Source: Lactarius indigo (lineage: Eukaryota; Basidiomycota; Agaricomycetes; Russulales; Russulaceae). Taken from it: a stretch of DNA of 64,000 nucleotides. Position 1 is the stretch's first letter; each line of letters begins with the position of its first letter. Under the pieces are notes generated by a model. The model saw only the letters and a program-made list of their open reading frames with translations. It made no database searches and was not told the origin of the DNA. The position numbers were made by a program, and so were the translations under genes. Positions 22,701 through 31,207 of the stretch are shown here, piece after piece. Location: NCBI GenBank assembly GCA_025766275.1, contig JAFKAC010000020.1, forward strand, positions 744,001 through 808,000, given 5' to 3'.

Positions 22701-24029
22701 CCTGGCGTAGATTTTGATGAAACCTTCTCTCCTGTCGCGCGATTTGAGTCGCTACGTTTACTTCTGGCGTTGGCCGCGCTGGAGGACTGGCACATCCATC
22801 AGATGGATGTTAAGTCTGCTTTTCTCAATGGCGTGCTTGACGAGGAGATTTACATGGAGCAGCCACAAGGTTTCACTGTCACTGGCTCTGAGACAAAGGT
22901 GTGTCGCCTGGTTAAGGCGATCTATGGTCTCAAACAGGCCTCCTGCGCATGGAACTTGCAATTCCATGGAGTGCTCACTGCACTCGGCTTTAAGCGGATG
23001 TTTGCTGATGCTGGCATATATGTGATGTCTCAACAGGAGGGGTATGATCCACTCTTCGTTATTGTCTACGTTGACGACATCACTATACTGGGTCCCTCGC
23101 TGAGTGGTATCAAGCGTTTGAAGTCGGACTTGTCTGAACGCTATGAGATGACAGATCTCGGGGAGATAGAGTCTTATCTTGGTATGCGCATTGTGTGCGA
23201 CCGCTCCCTCAGACGCATCAAAATAGATCAGTCTGGCTACATCAAGGATGTCCTTGAACGCTTTGGCATGTCTGATGCCACACCACACAACACACCCTTG
23301 CCCGCTGGTGCTGACGAGCACCTAGTTAAATATACGTCACAGGCAACTGCCTCAGATATTTCCCACTACCAGTCCTTGATTGGGAGTCTGCTTTATGTGC
23401 AGATTGGCACTAGGCCAGATATCTCCTTCACTGTGTCACGTTTGGCGCAGTACGCAGCGAATCCTTCACCACAACATCTGCGACTTGCGCAGTATGTCCT
23501 GTCCTACTTAGTGGGAACTATAGACATGCGTATTGTCTATGATGGCGCCAATGGCGATGGCCTTCATGGCTACACTGATTCCAGTCTGGCTGATCAGACT
23601 GACGACCGCCACTCCACCTCTGGTTATGTGTTCCTACTAGCTAACGGTGCAATAAGCTGGTCTTCGCGCAAGCAAAAGACTGTTGCCCAAAACACAATGG
23701 AAGCGGAATACATGGCCATGACCGATGTGGCTAACCAGGCTGCATGGTATCAGAGCTTCCTCACGGAACTCGGGTACGAGGTCGACGACCCCATCCCACT
23801 TCATGGTGACAATAAGGGTGCCATTGACTTGGCCTTGAACCCTGTCACTGGGAGACGGTCTAAGCACATTGCCATACGGCATCATGTCATTCGGGAGTAC
23901 ATTGAAAAGGGGACCATCACCCTTATTAGAACTCCTACTGTGGATATGGTTGCGGATGGCTTCACAAAGTCACTACCGCACGTCCTGCTACAGAAGCACA
24001 ATGATGACATGGGACTTGTGTGCTCTTAG
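19707..24029 (+). CDS. Copia gag-pol polyprotein, 1440 aa, intact
   Basis: One uninterrupted ORF. Approximate residues: gag with UBN2/copia capsid-like region 50-235; zinc knuckle CHYCNKKGHIKPDC at about 267-280 (CX2CX4HX4C); aspartic protease WMMDSGATHHI at about 339-349; GAG-pre-integrase with WHQRMGH and CRGCEMGKS at about 470-510; integrase DDE triad in HSDLAG (about 535), LHSDRGGEY (about 598) and NGKAERFNR (about 634). Reverse transcriptase spans about 950-1190, with KSKWVFKLK, DVKSAFLNG, YGLKQASCAW and the catalytic YVDD at about 1120. RNase H has GYTDSSLADQ, MEAEYMA, HGDNKGA and VADGFTK at about 1285-1425. Domain order (integrase before RT) defines the Ty1/copia superfamily. Gag and pol are fused in one frame, with no recoding signal needed. 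A Pro-rich linker (about 770-880) separates integrase from RT. It encodes everything expected for retrotransposition. Confidence 0.96.
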   Translation: MSGSSSTPAAGAGAPPSPTGGSTGGSLPPPSGSTPSTCLSQAHSANFGMPSGIHLTQFDGTGWNEWSGTIEAILTLHEAEDVFTLDTPPSGITTDEWDSVQRRSKAYLRLYLKPDVYSRVADNIVYATFKAKWDKLRDVYAGASGGTTIFNLWIQLTQARLDDSAPMAAQLAKLNELRVALSNAQMGVSDVQYCLILLHALPPSYEVLASTILASGAPSALKHAEIIARIVSEEARRAGPSGSSLNKVAPIKVTGKKGKKDHSGLTCHYCNKKGHIKPDCRKKKKDEADAKEKEKAGNKAANSHILVPTTASIKEVEEPAIDWASQSISVALYAASRVRWMMDSGATHHITPHRSDFKDYTPTKGTVRLGDKSTIDQVGVGSVVFTTSQGISITLSNVLHLPQVKTRFLSTRALAQKGAEIAFDSGSFKISINQKCVAKGYLEDNLYWLDAASVSLNAHTKSSAATLDIWHQRMGHISSAALKAHGPSATTGMDIDSSTTAHTVCRGCEMGKSTRQPFSASSNKRTTRQFEIVHSDLAGPMQTQSLQGSTYTATFIDDHTKFTVVHFLKSKDQFAKSLQMYLAWGETQSGHKLWALHSDRGGEYMSSVTQDILKQKGIEHHLTMPGSPQSNGKAERFNRTIMDKAMSMLHTAGMSKGFWEHAVCAAVHIYNRSPVRGLKWHTPYELWHSGKVPDVSHLRVFGCKGYMHVPADKRRKLDAKAIEVTLIGFEPESKGYKLWDRSTRSIRVSRDVTFDESSFPSLQGVETHPTPSPPVVPSTTVTAVPHPPALPPMRAPSPAHSSSSEEEDVEKLLDPPQVQPRPTTPPPALPAPPTTPKREQATPTSPPPRPSATRIMRHVPPPSPEMPGGFEDRAQCSQLLREMDNVPRRTARVPVPNPRYFNTDNAAWRGRRMGYAELLAAALVGRDPATYAEAMRSTAADEWTKACQYEMDALAKNGTWELVDLPPNRKAVKSKWVFKLKADGRYRACLVAKGFTQIPGVDFDETFSPVARFESLRLLLALAALEDWHIHQMDVKSAFLNGVLDEEIYMEQPQGFTVTGSETKVCRLVKAIYGLKQASCAWNLQFHGVLTALGFKRMFADAGIYVMSQQEGYDPLFVIVYVDDITILGPSLSGIKRLKSDLSERYEMTDLGEIESYLGMRIVCDRSLRRIKIDQSGYIKDVLERFGMSDATPHNTPLPAGADEHLVKYTSQATASDISHYQSLIGSLLYVQIGTRPDISFTVSRLAQYAANPSPQHLRLAQYVLSYLVGTIDMRIVYDGANGDGLHGYTDSSLADQTDDRHSTSGYVFLLANGAISWSSRKQKTVAQNTMEAEYMAMTDVANQAAWYQSFLTELGYEVDDPIPLHGDNKGAIDLALNPVTGRRSKHIAIRHHVIREYIEKGTITLIRTPTVDMVADGFTKSLPHVLLQKHNDDMGLVCS

Positions 24030-24036
24030 ATTGTAG

Positions 24037-24048
24037 ATCACAGGGAGA
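24037..24048 (+). promoter_or_regulatory. Polypurine tract of copia
   Basis: CACAGGGAGA lies directly before the 3' LTR TG, the position expected for the plus-strand primer of reverse transcription. Confidence 0.6.
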
Positions 24049-24613
24049 TGTTGATAAGTGACCTGTGCGCACTTAGCGGCTCTAATGGACTCATAGATAA
24101 CGGACTACAGTAGATTAGATTATTTTGATCTGTACAATCTGGACTATGACATCACATATATGACATCATATGGACTGTCCCGGACTTACTATTTTTCTTT
24201 GTTCTACTTTTTGTTCTTATCTTTATTATGATGTCATTATGATATCATCCTGCTCTGGACTCTTCTTGTTCTCTACGCCTTGTTCTCTTTATATCCACTC
24301 CTTTGTGTCTTGTATAGAACAATGCGTCTTGTATTCTGTGACTGGGTGTTACTCACCTTGTAGTACTGTCACTCCCTGTATGAGTATAAGTAGAGTACCA
24401 TGTACGCTCCTGGTCCACATCAGTTCCTCACTGTTGTGTGCCAGGTATGTCTTCTCCTCTCTAATGTATCAATCAGTTCCTCACTGTTGTGTGCCAGACT
24501 TCCACTTTGCTTCACTCTGCTTGACACCCCTGTGCTGCTTCCAGTCACCCTCTATATCTCACCACAGTACTATCAGTCCACTGTGAGTATAGTTCTTATG
24601 TGTCTGTTCATCA
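24049..24613 (+). repeat. 3' LTR of the complete copia element, 565 bp
   Basis: Identical to the 5' LTR apart from three substitutions (near 24,112, 24,417 and 24,589) and a 53-bp block. The block starts GTATGTCTTC, contains CTAATG and ends GTGTGCCAG. Confidence 0.93.
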
Positions 24614-24618
24614 TACTC

Positions 24619-25149
24619 ACAGTGACAAGGATAACTGTGGTGAGATATGCAGGGAGTACTTGAAGCAGCAACAGGGGGTTGTCAGGCAGAGTGAAGCTAG
24701 AGAAGTCTGGCACACAAACAGTGAGAACTGATGTGGACCAGGAGCGTACATGGTACAGTACTTATACTGTTTACAGGAGTGACACTACTACAAGGGATGT
24801 AACATAGAGTCACATAGTACAAGAGACGTTGTTCTACATGTGGACAAAAGTGATGTACAAATGGAGAACAAGGAGCGTAAGAACAAAGAAAGTCGAGACT
24901 AAGATGATATCATAGTGACATCACAATAAGGATATATCTAAAGAGAGAACAAAGGTGTAGTACAATGACAGTTCTAGAGGAGTCCGCATGATGTCATGGT
25001 ACAGTGATGTCATAGATAAGAAAATACAAGGTGTCCAAGATTGTACAGATCAAATCTAATCTAAAGCGGTCCTAATTAATCTACAGCAGTCCATATCTGT
25101 AAGTCTGGTCCGTTAGAGCCACTAAGTGCGCAAGGGTCACTTATCAACA
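24619..25149 (-). repeat. LTR-B, right part
   Basis: Completes the inverted solo LTR begun at 18,384, ending CTTATCAACA at 25,149. This LTR carries only one copy of the GTGTGCCAG-ending unit. Confidence 0.88.
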
Positions 25150-25154
25150 TGGTC

Positions 25155-25300
25155 CACATCAGTTCTCACTCTGCTGTGTGCCAGACACCCTCTGCTTCAC
25201 TTCTAAGACAACCCCTGTTGCTGCTTCAAGCACTCTCTGCATATCTCACCACAGTCACCTTTGCCACTGTGAGTATGCTCTCTATCTGTGCTGTTCATCA
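25155..25300 (+). repeat. LTR-A, right part
   Basis: Completes LTR-A: starts CACATCAGTT and ends GCTGTTCATCA, followed by TSD cccca. It carries a single copy of the repeat unit. Confidence 0.88.
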
Positions 25301-26265
25301 CCCCAGAAACCAAAATACTCTCAGAGTTCATCACTGAATACCTAAGGAAAGAGTATATCCAACCATTGAAATCCCCCTATGTGTCCCCATTCTTCTTCAT
25401 CAAGAAAAAGGATGGGAAACTGCGCCCAGTACAGGATTACCGCCACCTTAACGACATCACCGTGAAAAACCACTACCCACTCCCCCTTATCCCTGAACTC
25501 ATTGATCGGATTTGGGACGTGTGACTCTATTCAAAACTGGATATACAATGGGGATACAATAATATTTGCATCAAGAAGGGGGACAAATGGAAGGTGGCAT
25601 TCAAAACCAATCAAGGGTTATTCAAACCAAGGGTGATGTTCTTCAGCTTAACAAATTCCCCTAGTACCTTTCAAACTATGATGGACACCATCTTCTGAGA
25701 GCTGGTGTTAACAGGAGAGGTCATTGTATACATGGACGACATCCTAATTGCAACACCCGATAATCTTGAACACCATTGACGCATATTACATCAAGTATTG
25801 GACCTATGTAATGAACACGATCTTTACATCAAACCAGAAAAATGTGTGTTTGAAGTCCACAAGGTGGAATACCTAGGGCTCATCATTGGGAATGGCAAAC
25901 TATGCATGGACCCCATCAAAGTCCAGGGGGTACACAACTGGAAGGCACCAAAATCACTCAAGGAAGTATGGGCCTTCCTGGGATTTTGCAATTTTTATAG
26001 ACGTTTCATAAAAGGGTTCTCAACTATTGCAAGACCCCTACACAACCTCACAAAAAAGGATACCCCATGGAATTGGACAGAGGTGAGACAAAAAGCATTC
26101 AATACTATCAAAGACCAGATTAGCAGGGAACTGGTACTTCTATTTCCCCAATTGGATCAACCTTTTGAAATCGAAGTGGATGCCTCCAGTTATGCCCTGG
26201 GAGCTGTATTAAACCAAAAGGGGGAAGATCAAAAACTCCATCCAGTTGCATTTTACTCTGAGTCC
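25301..26265 (+). pseudogene. gypsy reverse transcriptase and start of RNase H
   Basis: Contains [20 protein letters not shown], the fingers/palm region, the catalytic YMDDILIA, LGFCNFYRRFIKGFS and the RNase H start IEVDASSYALGAVLNQ. In-frame TGA codons lie at 25,522, 25,696 and 25,777, the last two at positions where related elements have arginine (IFRELV; HHRRI). The frame ends in FYSES, immediately before the solo LTR at 26,266. Confidence 0.82.
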
Positions 26266-26888
26266 TGATGAACAGCAAGGACATAACCAATACTCACAGT
26301 GACAAAGTAGACTGTGGTGAGATACTGGAGGCAGCTGGATAGCAGCAGAGGGTTGTGTCAAGCAAGTGAAGCAGAAGTGTCTGGCACACAAGCAGTGAGA
26401 ACTGATATTGTTACATTAGAGGGAGGGAGCTTACCTGGCACACAAGCAGTGAGAACTGATGTGGACCAGGAGTGTACATGGTACTATACTTATACTCCTA
26501 CAGAGGGTGACAGTAATACAAGGTAAGTAGCGCTAGTCACAGAATACAAAGGTGCTATTGTTCTACAAAGGGACAAAGGAGTGGACGCTTTGAGAACAAG
26601 GAAAGGAGAACAAGGAGAGTCCAGAACTAGATGATATCATACTGACATCATAATAAAGATAATACCAAGTAAAGAACAAAGCAAAGTACAAAGGCGTTAT
26701 ACAATGCAGAGTCTGGATGTATGATGTCATAGAAGTACAGTGATGTCATAGATGATGCAATGATAAGTCCAGATTGTACAGATCAAATAGTATCTAATCT
26801 ACAAGTCCTGTATATCTAATCTAAAGCAGTCCATGCTGCAAGTCCAGTCCATACGAGCCGCTAAGTGCGCAAGGGTCACTTATCAACA
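26266..26888 (-). repeat. Solo LTR of the copia family, 623 bp, TSD agtcc
   Basis: Reads TGATGAAC...TTATCAACA on the plus strand, with agtcc at 26,261-26,265 and 26,889-26,893. It interrupts gypsy RNase H between Ser and Leu (FYSES / LTETE). It contains the doubled unit, with a spacer starting GTAAGC and containing CTAATGTAAC. Confidence 0.9.
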
Positions 26889-27463
26889 AGTCCCTAACAG
26901 AAACTGAATGAAATTATGACATCTATGACTGGGAATTACTTGCTATTGTCAAAGCCCTGTGGACGTGGCACACATACCTCATAGGATCCCCCCATCTTAT
27001 AACCATACACACTGACCACACCAACCTCCAGTACTGGAAGGAACCACGAAAAATAAGCCGAAGAGTAGCCTGAGAATTCCAGGAACTCTCAGAATACAAC
27101 TTCATACTTAAACATATCCCTGGTACAAAGAATACGCAGGCCAATTCACTATCTAGACGCCCAGACTATGACGATGGCACCACAGATAATGACCACATTA
27201 CAGTACTACCAGACGAAGTATTCCTCAAAATCACCCAGACATCTATGCACGATATGGACATATGGACCCAAATTGTGCAATATATTGATGAAGCAACACT
27301 CCTTCCATGGGTAGAACCCCATAACTTGAAAAAACACAATGGACTGTGGTGGAAAGGCAACACTCTCGTTGTTGTGGGAAACAACGACCTTAAACAGGGG
27401 GTAATTACCTTTTTCCATAACACTCTGAGTGCCAGACACCCAGGAATTGCAAACACCCTAGAG
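26889..27463 (+). pseudogene. gypsy RNase H end and integrase start
   Basis: Resumes with LTETE and NYDIYDWELLAIVKAL, then HTDHTNLQYW, the RNase H end HIPGTKNTQANSLSR, and an integrase HHCC-like beginning (LWWKGNTLVV, HNTLSARHPGIANT). TGA codons at 26,909 and 27,071 replace expected arginines. The rest of integrase and the 3' LTR are missing because the copy is broken at 27,463. Confidence 0.78.
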
Positions 27464-27815
27464 CTTATACTCATACAGGGAGTGACACTACTACAAGGTG
27501 AGTAACACCTAGTCACAGAATACAAGACGCATTGTTCTATACAAGACACAAAGGAGTGGATATAAAGAGAACAAGGCATTGAGAACAAGAAGAGTCCAGA
27601 GCAGGATGATATCATAATGACATCACAATAAAGATAAGAACAAAAGTAGAACAAAGAAATGTAGTACAATAACAAGTCCAGAGTGGTCCATATGATGTCA
27701 TACATACATGATGTCATAGTCCAGATTGTACAGATCAATAAGTAATCTAATCTAAATGTAGTCCATTATCTACTTGTCTATTAGCCACTAAGTGCACACA
27801 GGCTACTTATCAACA
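27464..27815 (-). repeat. Truncated LTR of the copia family, 352 bp
   Basis: Matches the promoter-proximal part of the copia LTR in inverse orientation and ends CTTATCAACA at 27,815. The other end is missing and abuts the broken gypsy integrase, so a deletion or recombination removed the remainder of both. Confidence 0.82.
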
Positions 27816-28660
27816 GCATACATATGAAGAGGGGGAGGAGGTGGCTGGGGTGATTTACATTTCCCTTTTTGTTTTGAGGTGGAAAGAGTTAATTGGTGAG
27901 AGTCCCAATCATATGCGGGGGTTGGCTGAGCTGCAGTCCTAATGCATAGTCCCCACAGTCTTGGTTTGTTGACTCAAGCACTATTATAGGTTATCCACCC
28001 TGGGAAATCAAGGAGGACTTCATACCATGTATTTTTGTTCTCAAAGTATTCAATATTGATACTAGGCTTTGGGGTTCAGAGGAGGGTGTAGCCTCAATGA
28101 GGTTCCCAGACAACAGCACTAGTAGTGATATTGGAGAGAGTCAGGTTTGTTTGCCATTGAACTAGTTGTTTTTCTGTACTGTTGTTGTAATCCTGTGCTG
28201 GTTTGATGTATGCAAAATCTCCAGGGTTATTTGTCACCAGTGTGACGAAATCTGGTTTGTTAACAAGGTACTTTGTGCCACAACCTCTGGCAGAGTAGTA
28301 GGTCTACTCTTATGTCACAGTTCCAGTGGACTGGACATGACAGTTGTTTGCATGGGCCCACAGTAAGGGTGTGATCAGAGATGTTGAAGTTACTTTGATC
28401 AAGTAACTTAGAAGTCAGGGGTTCTTGGCTCAACTCAGGGAGTTTGCAAGAGAGAGGGGTTCAGGAGATAAGCTGGATTCAAAACACTAAGAGTAGACAA
28501 GCTTTGTACTACTTCAACTACTGGTCTTATATATTGTACAGACTGGTGTTTTTTGTGACTATTTTCTGGTGAACTCATAGCTACTGTGAGCTGGCAAAAG
28601 GCATTCATACATGGCAGAGAAGTGAAACATGAGCTGGCAATTGATAAAGATGTGGCAGGT
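27816..28660. other. Unassigned DNA between gypsy copies
   Basis: A short open stretch near 27,985-28,145 reads like coding sequence (WEIKEDFIPCIFVLKVF, then FPDNSTSSDIGESQ) and ends at a GTTTGT donor-like site, but I recognise no family. Otherwise this is non-coding, CpG-poor sequence. Confidence 0.35.
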
Positions 28661-28967
28661 TTGTGACCATGATGTCATGTGTGTGTGACAGGTGATGAGA
28701 TCAGAAATGAGAGGAAGAGGATATTGGTTGTGGATGGTGACAGCATTGATTTTTTAAGTCTTGTACTGGGCATAGCTTCCCATCCTTCTTTTTGATAAAG
28801 AAGAAGGATGATGTGTATAGGGACTTTGAAGGGCATATATACCCTTTCTTTAGTTGTTTGTCTATCCATTCACAAAGCTTCTTGTCTTCTTCTTGAGTCA
28901 TGGGGTATATTTTACAGTCAATAGCATCAGCTGTCCAGGGCTTAAATGCAATGGTGTGGTCCCAGGG

Positions 28968-30267
28968 TGTAACACCACTACAGGGGTGTTAGGTATGACC
29001 TGTACCAAGTCAGTCAATATGTGGTAGTACAAGCTTGGTGGCTTGACTTCAGAAGGGTGATACACAAGGATCACAAGGACATAAGTGTCATGGATGCTCT
29101 ATTTTTGCCTTATCTTTTGTATTTTTACAGATTTATTTGGTAAGGATATGAGTCTCCAACATTGCACTCAAATGTCCAAGTCCTTATCATTAGATATGAT
29201 AAGATGGTTAGTCACATGATGCCAACATGCGCACCCACAAGCATGTGACCCTAGGATAGTAACTTCCTTATTGGATGTTACCTCTTTAGGTCACTTTCCT
29301 CATTAGTAAGGTAGTTTCTTATTGGATGATAAGCAGGGAAGGTTCTAGATAGTTCTAGACTACATTGTCATAGGGTTGTGACTCATAGATAAGGACACAT
29401 CATTGTTCTGTCAGCCTTAATGACTGTGCATCAGTCAGCACAATAGATAAGGCTATTATTAGATACGACGCGTCAGCATCTGACTCATTACTATTACACT
29501 TACCTTTAGTAACAAGGTTCTGTAGTAATTTGAACTCAGCCGCAGCATAGTACATAAACCCTCATGTAGCATCCTGAGTGGAACCAACTTGTCCTCTTGG
29601 TTCTCCACTCAGCATGCCACTGCGTGATCACCTTGCCTATAGTCTTGAATAAAGACTTCAAGAGTGCATACTCTCTGCAGTAACTGTATGTTCAGCACGT
29701 GACTTGTCTCCATGCTAGGCTTGGGTGTGATCCCAGTTTAGTTCGCTAACTTTCACCTTGGTCTAGTTGTACACGATAAGTCATACCGCTACAGTAAGCC
29801 ACTTGGATCATAGAGGGGACCTAAGGTGTGAAGACCTAGTGAAGACGGGGGATTGCAAGACAGGGAAAGCACAAGGGCATCCTTCGTTAGATGAGTGTAG
29901 TATTACATAGGAAGTCTAGTCTACCGTACAAGCTAGATAGAGCTAGGTTTAAATAGGGAAAACTCTGTATGGCACATACAAACAGATGGTGCCATCGCTA
30001 GATCCAGAAACAATGGGAAGTACATAAGGGAAACAAAGCAAGGTCACAAACAGAATAAGGGGGAATCACACAGGCTTGCATGTGAGTGGGAACAAGATGG
30101 AAACTAGCACATGTCAAGCTTTATCAGAAGAGTCCATTGATAAGCAAGGCACATGATAGGAACCAGGTAAACATATTGTCCACATGGTCATACAGGGCTC
30201 GTATAGTATCAGGAAGGGAATAGTGAAGTAAAGAAAGAACGAGTCCAAAAGATAAGAAATTGTAACA
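28968..30267 (-). repeat. Solo LTR of family D, TSD caggg, itself interrupted by LTR-E
   Basis: On the plus strand it runs TGTAACACCAC...AAATTGTAACA between caggg at 28,963-28,967 and 30,268-30,272. Excising it with one TSD restores the gypsy frame Arg-Pro-Trp-Asp-His. The sequence matches the LTR at 14,272-14,862 except for a 708-bp foreign block. Confidence 0.85.
29086..29793 (-). repeat. Solo LTR of family E inside LTR-D, 708 bp
   Basis: The block absent from the other family-D LTR begins TGTCATGGATGC and ends CATACCGCTACA, i.e. TG...CA ends. It is flanked by ataag (29,081-29,085) and gtaag (29,794-29,798), a 4/5 match. It contains AATAAAGAC near 29,648. A solo LTR is the best explanation; no second copy of family E is in the window to confirm it. 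Confidence 0.65.
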
Positions 30268-30690
30268 CAGGGCCTGCTGAGTGGGAAATGATTGGAGGCT
30301 TCTTCACTGAAGAGCCATGCAAATTCTTGATATTTGGCAGGTAATTCTGCCTTCATGGTATATTGCTGAGTGGCAATGGCAAGATTGGTGGCAGTTGCCC
30401 TGATCTGACATCCTTCTTCAAATTGTTGTCATTGCTCATCAGTGATAACACAAGAGTGTACAACTTTGTAGTTGTCATCCTATACAGAGGTGGCTGCAAC
30501 AACAGGTTGGATTTGCTCAATGCAAGGGTTTACAGACTGAATGACAATGGGGAGCATTCCCTTGTGTATAATCACCTGGGACCATTTGATTTGAGGGTCA
30601 TACGTGGCCAGCCAGGGGTATCCTAGTACTATGTCTTCATTCCCTATATCGGTGATAAGGAAACACATTTCCTTGTTAATTCCTTTACAC

Positions 30691-31207
30691 TGTGGGCATT
30701 TTGGGATGTTACATTGATTTTTATGTTAATTTTATGAGGAAGATAATTAAAAAAAATCTAAAGTGTCATTGCATAAGACAGCATGAGCTTATTTACAATG
30801 TACTTCACAATGAAAAACGGGTATTGGTCCTGGATATTTTGTAATTAAATTCACAATGTAATTACCTATAAAGTTAGCATGTGATCAACTCGTTCATTGG
30901 CAATGATTTCGGGTCATTCATCTTGATGATACTGCAGAATATAATTTGAATGTAATCCCTATAATTTCTCACATTTCATCAAGGAGATATCCAGTGCATC
31001 ATCCGACATCGGAATGTTGCAAGTCAATGACTCAAGACATCCAGACTTGTGACATCAAAATCTCAACTCACAACTCACAACATTCGCCTGACATCAGAAC
31101 ATCACCAGGCATTTCAACAGGTCAGGATACAGGCTGACACAATTTCGGCGGGTTTTTGAACCCATTGCGGGTTTGTAGGACTGTAGTTACATATTATATT
31201 AAAGGTG
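30691..31207. other. AT-rich gene-free stretch
   Basis: Low-complexity A/T-rich sequence with no ORF, terminal repeat or gene signal that I can support. Confidence 0.45.

Larger units (their letters stand above)
18414..24613 (+). mobile_element. Complete Ty1/copia LTR retrotransposon, 6.2 kb
   Basis: A 5' LTR (18,414-18,925), a primer-binding site, a leader of about 780 bp, one gag-pol ORF (19,707-24,029), a purine tract and a 3' LTR (24,049-24,613) are all present between perfect 5-bp TSDs (tactc). By eye the two LTRs differ at three substitutions plus one 53-bp block present only in the 3' LTR. This suggests a recent insertion, in contrast with the decayed gypsy around it. Nothing in the sequence contradicts coding competence. 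Confidence 0.93.
17981..25300 (+). mobile_element. Three-level nested LTR insertion inside gypsy pol (outer TSD cccca)
   Basis: The outer unit is LTR-A, begun by TGTTGATAAG at 17,981 and closed by GTTCATCA at 25,300. It is flanked by cccca at 17,976-17,980 and 25,301-25,305. LTR-A is split after 18,383 by LTR-B, in opposite orientation, with TSD tggtc (18,379-18,383 and 25,150-25,154). LTR-B is split after 18,413 by the full copia element, with TSD tactc (18,409-18,413 and 24,614-24,618). Removing the layers restores LTR-B (561 bp), LTR-A (549 bp) and then the gypsy frame from Pro (17,978-17,980) to Glu (25,306). Confidence 0.92.
14903..27463 (+). mobile_element. Decayed Ty3/gypsy retrotransposon interrupted by five LTR insertions
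   Basis: Pieces in order: gag head 14,903-15,663 with an IKGTAVWRNT block and a Gly-rich linker; gag middle 15,664-15,817 continuing at 16,435-16,975; zinc knuckle CFQC..GHISRFC at about 16,966-17,000; protease LIDSGATDNFI at about 17,318-17,350 and GYPWF near 17,550; the linker DVFSEEA-like region to 17,980. Reverse transcriptase resumes at 25,301 with [20 protein letters not shown] and YMDDILIA (25,727-25,750). RNase H (IEVDASSYALGAVL) stops at 26,265 and resumes after an LTR at 26,889. The integrase start (HNGLWWKGN, LSARHPGIANT) ends at 27,463. The reading frame is restored exactly when each inserted LTR is removed together with one TSD copy. It carries more than ten in-frame stops, all noticed ones TGA. 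The gag frame ends at 17,206 and pol opens one base back. Confidence 0.85.
28661..30690 (-). mobile_element. Second gypsy fragment (minus strand) with nested LTRs
   Basis: Reading leftward: protease/linker MCFLITDIGNEDIVLGYPWL (30,480-30,668), VPAKYQEFAWLFSEEAS-like region (30,273-30,360), then after removal of LTR-D the frame runs RPWDHTIAF..CKIYPMTQEE into [20 protein letters not shown] (28,740-28,900). It ends near 28,740 in decayed sequence. It is a different gypsy lineage from the 14.9-27.5 kb copy. Confidence 0.75.

Noticed and set aside
14903..27463. TGA recoding as a sense codon in gypsy
   Set aside because: The intact copia ORF and host genes in the same window use TGA only as stop where tested, and frameshifts also occur, so decay is simpler.
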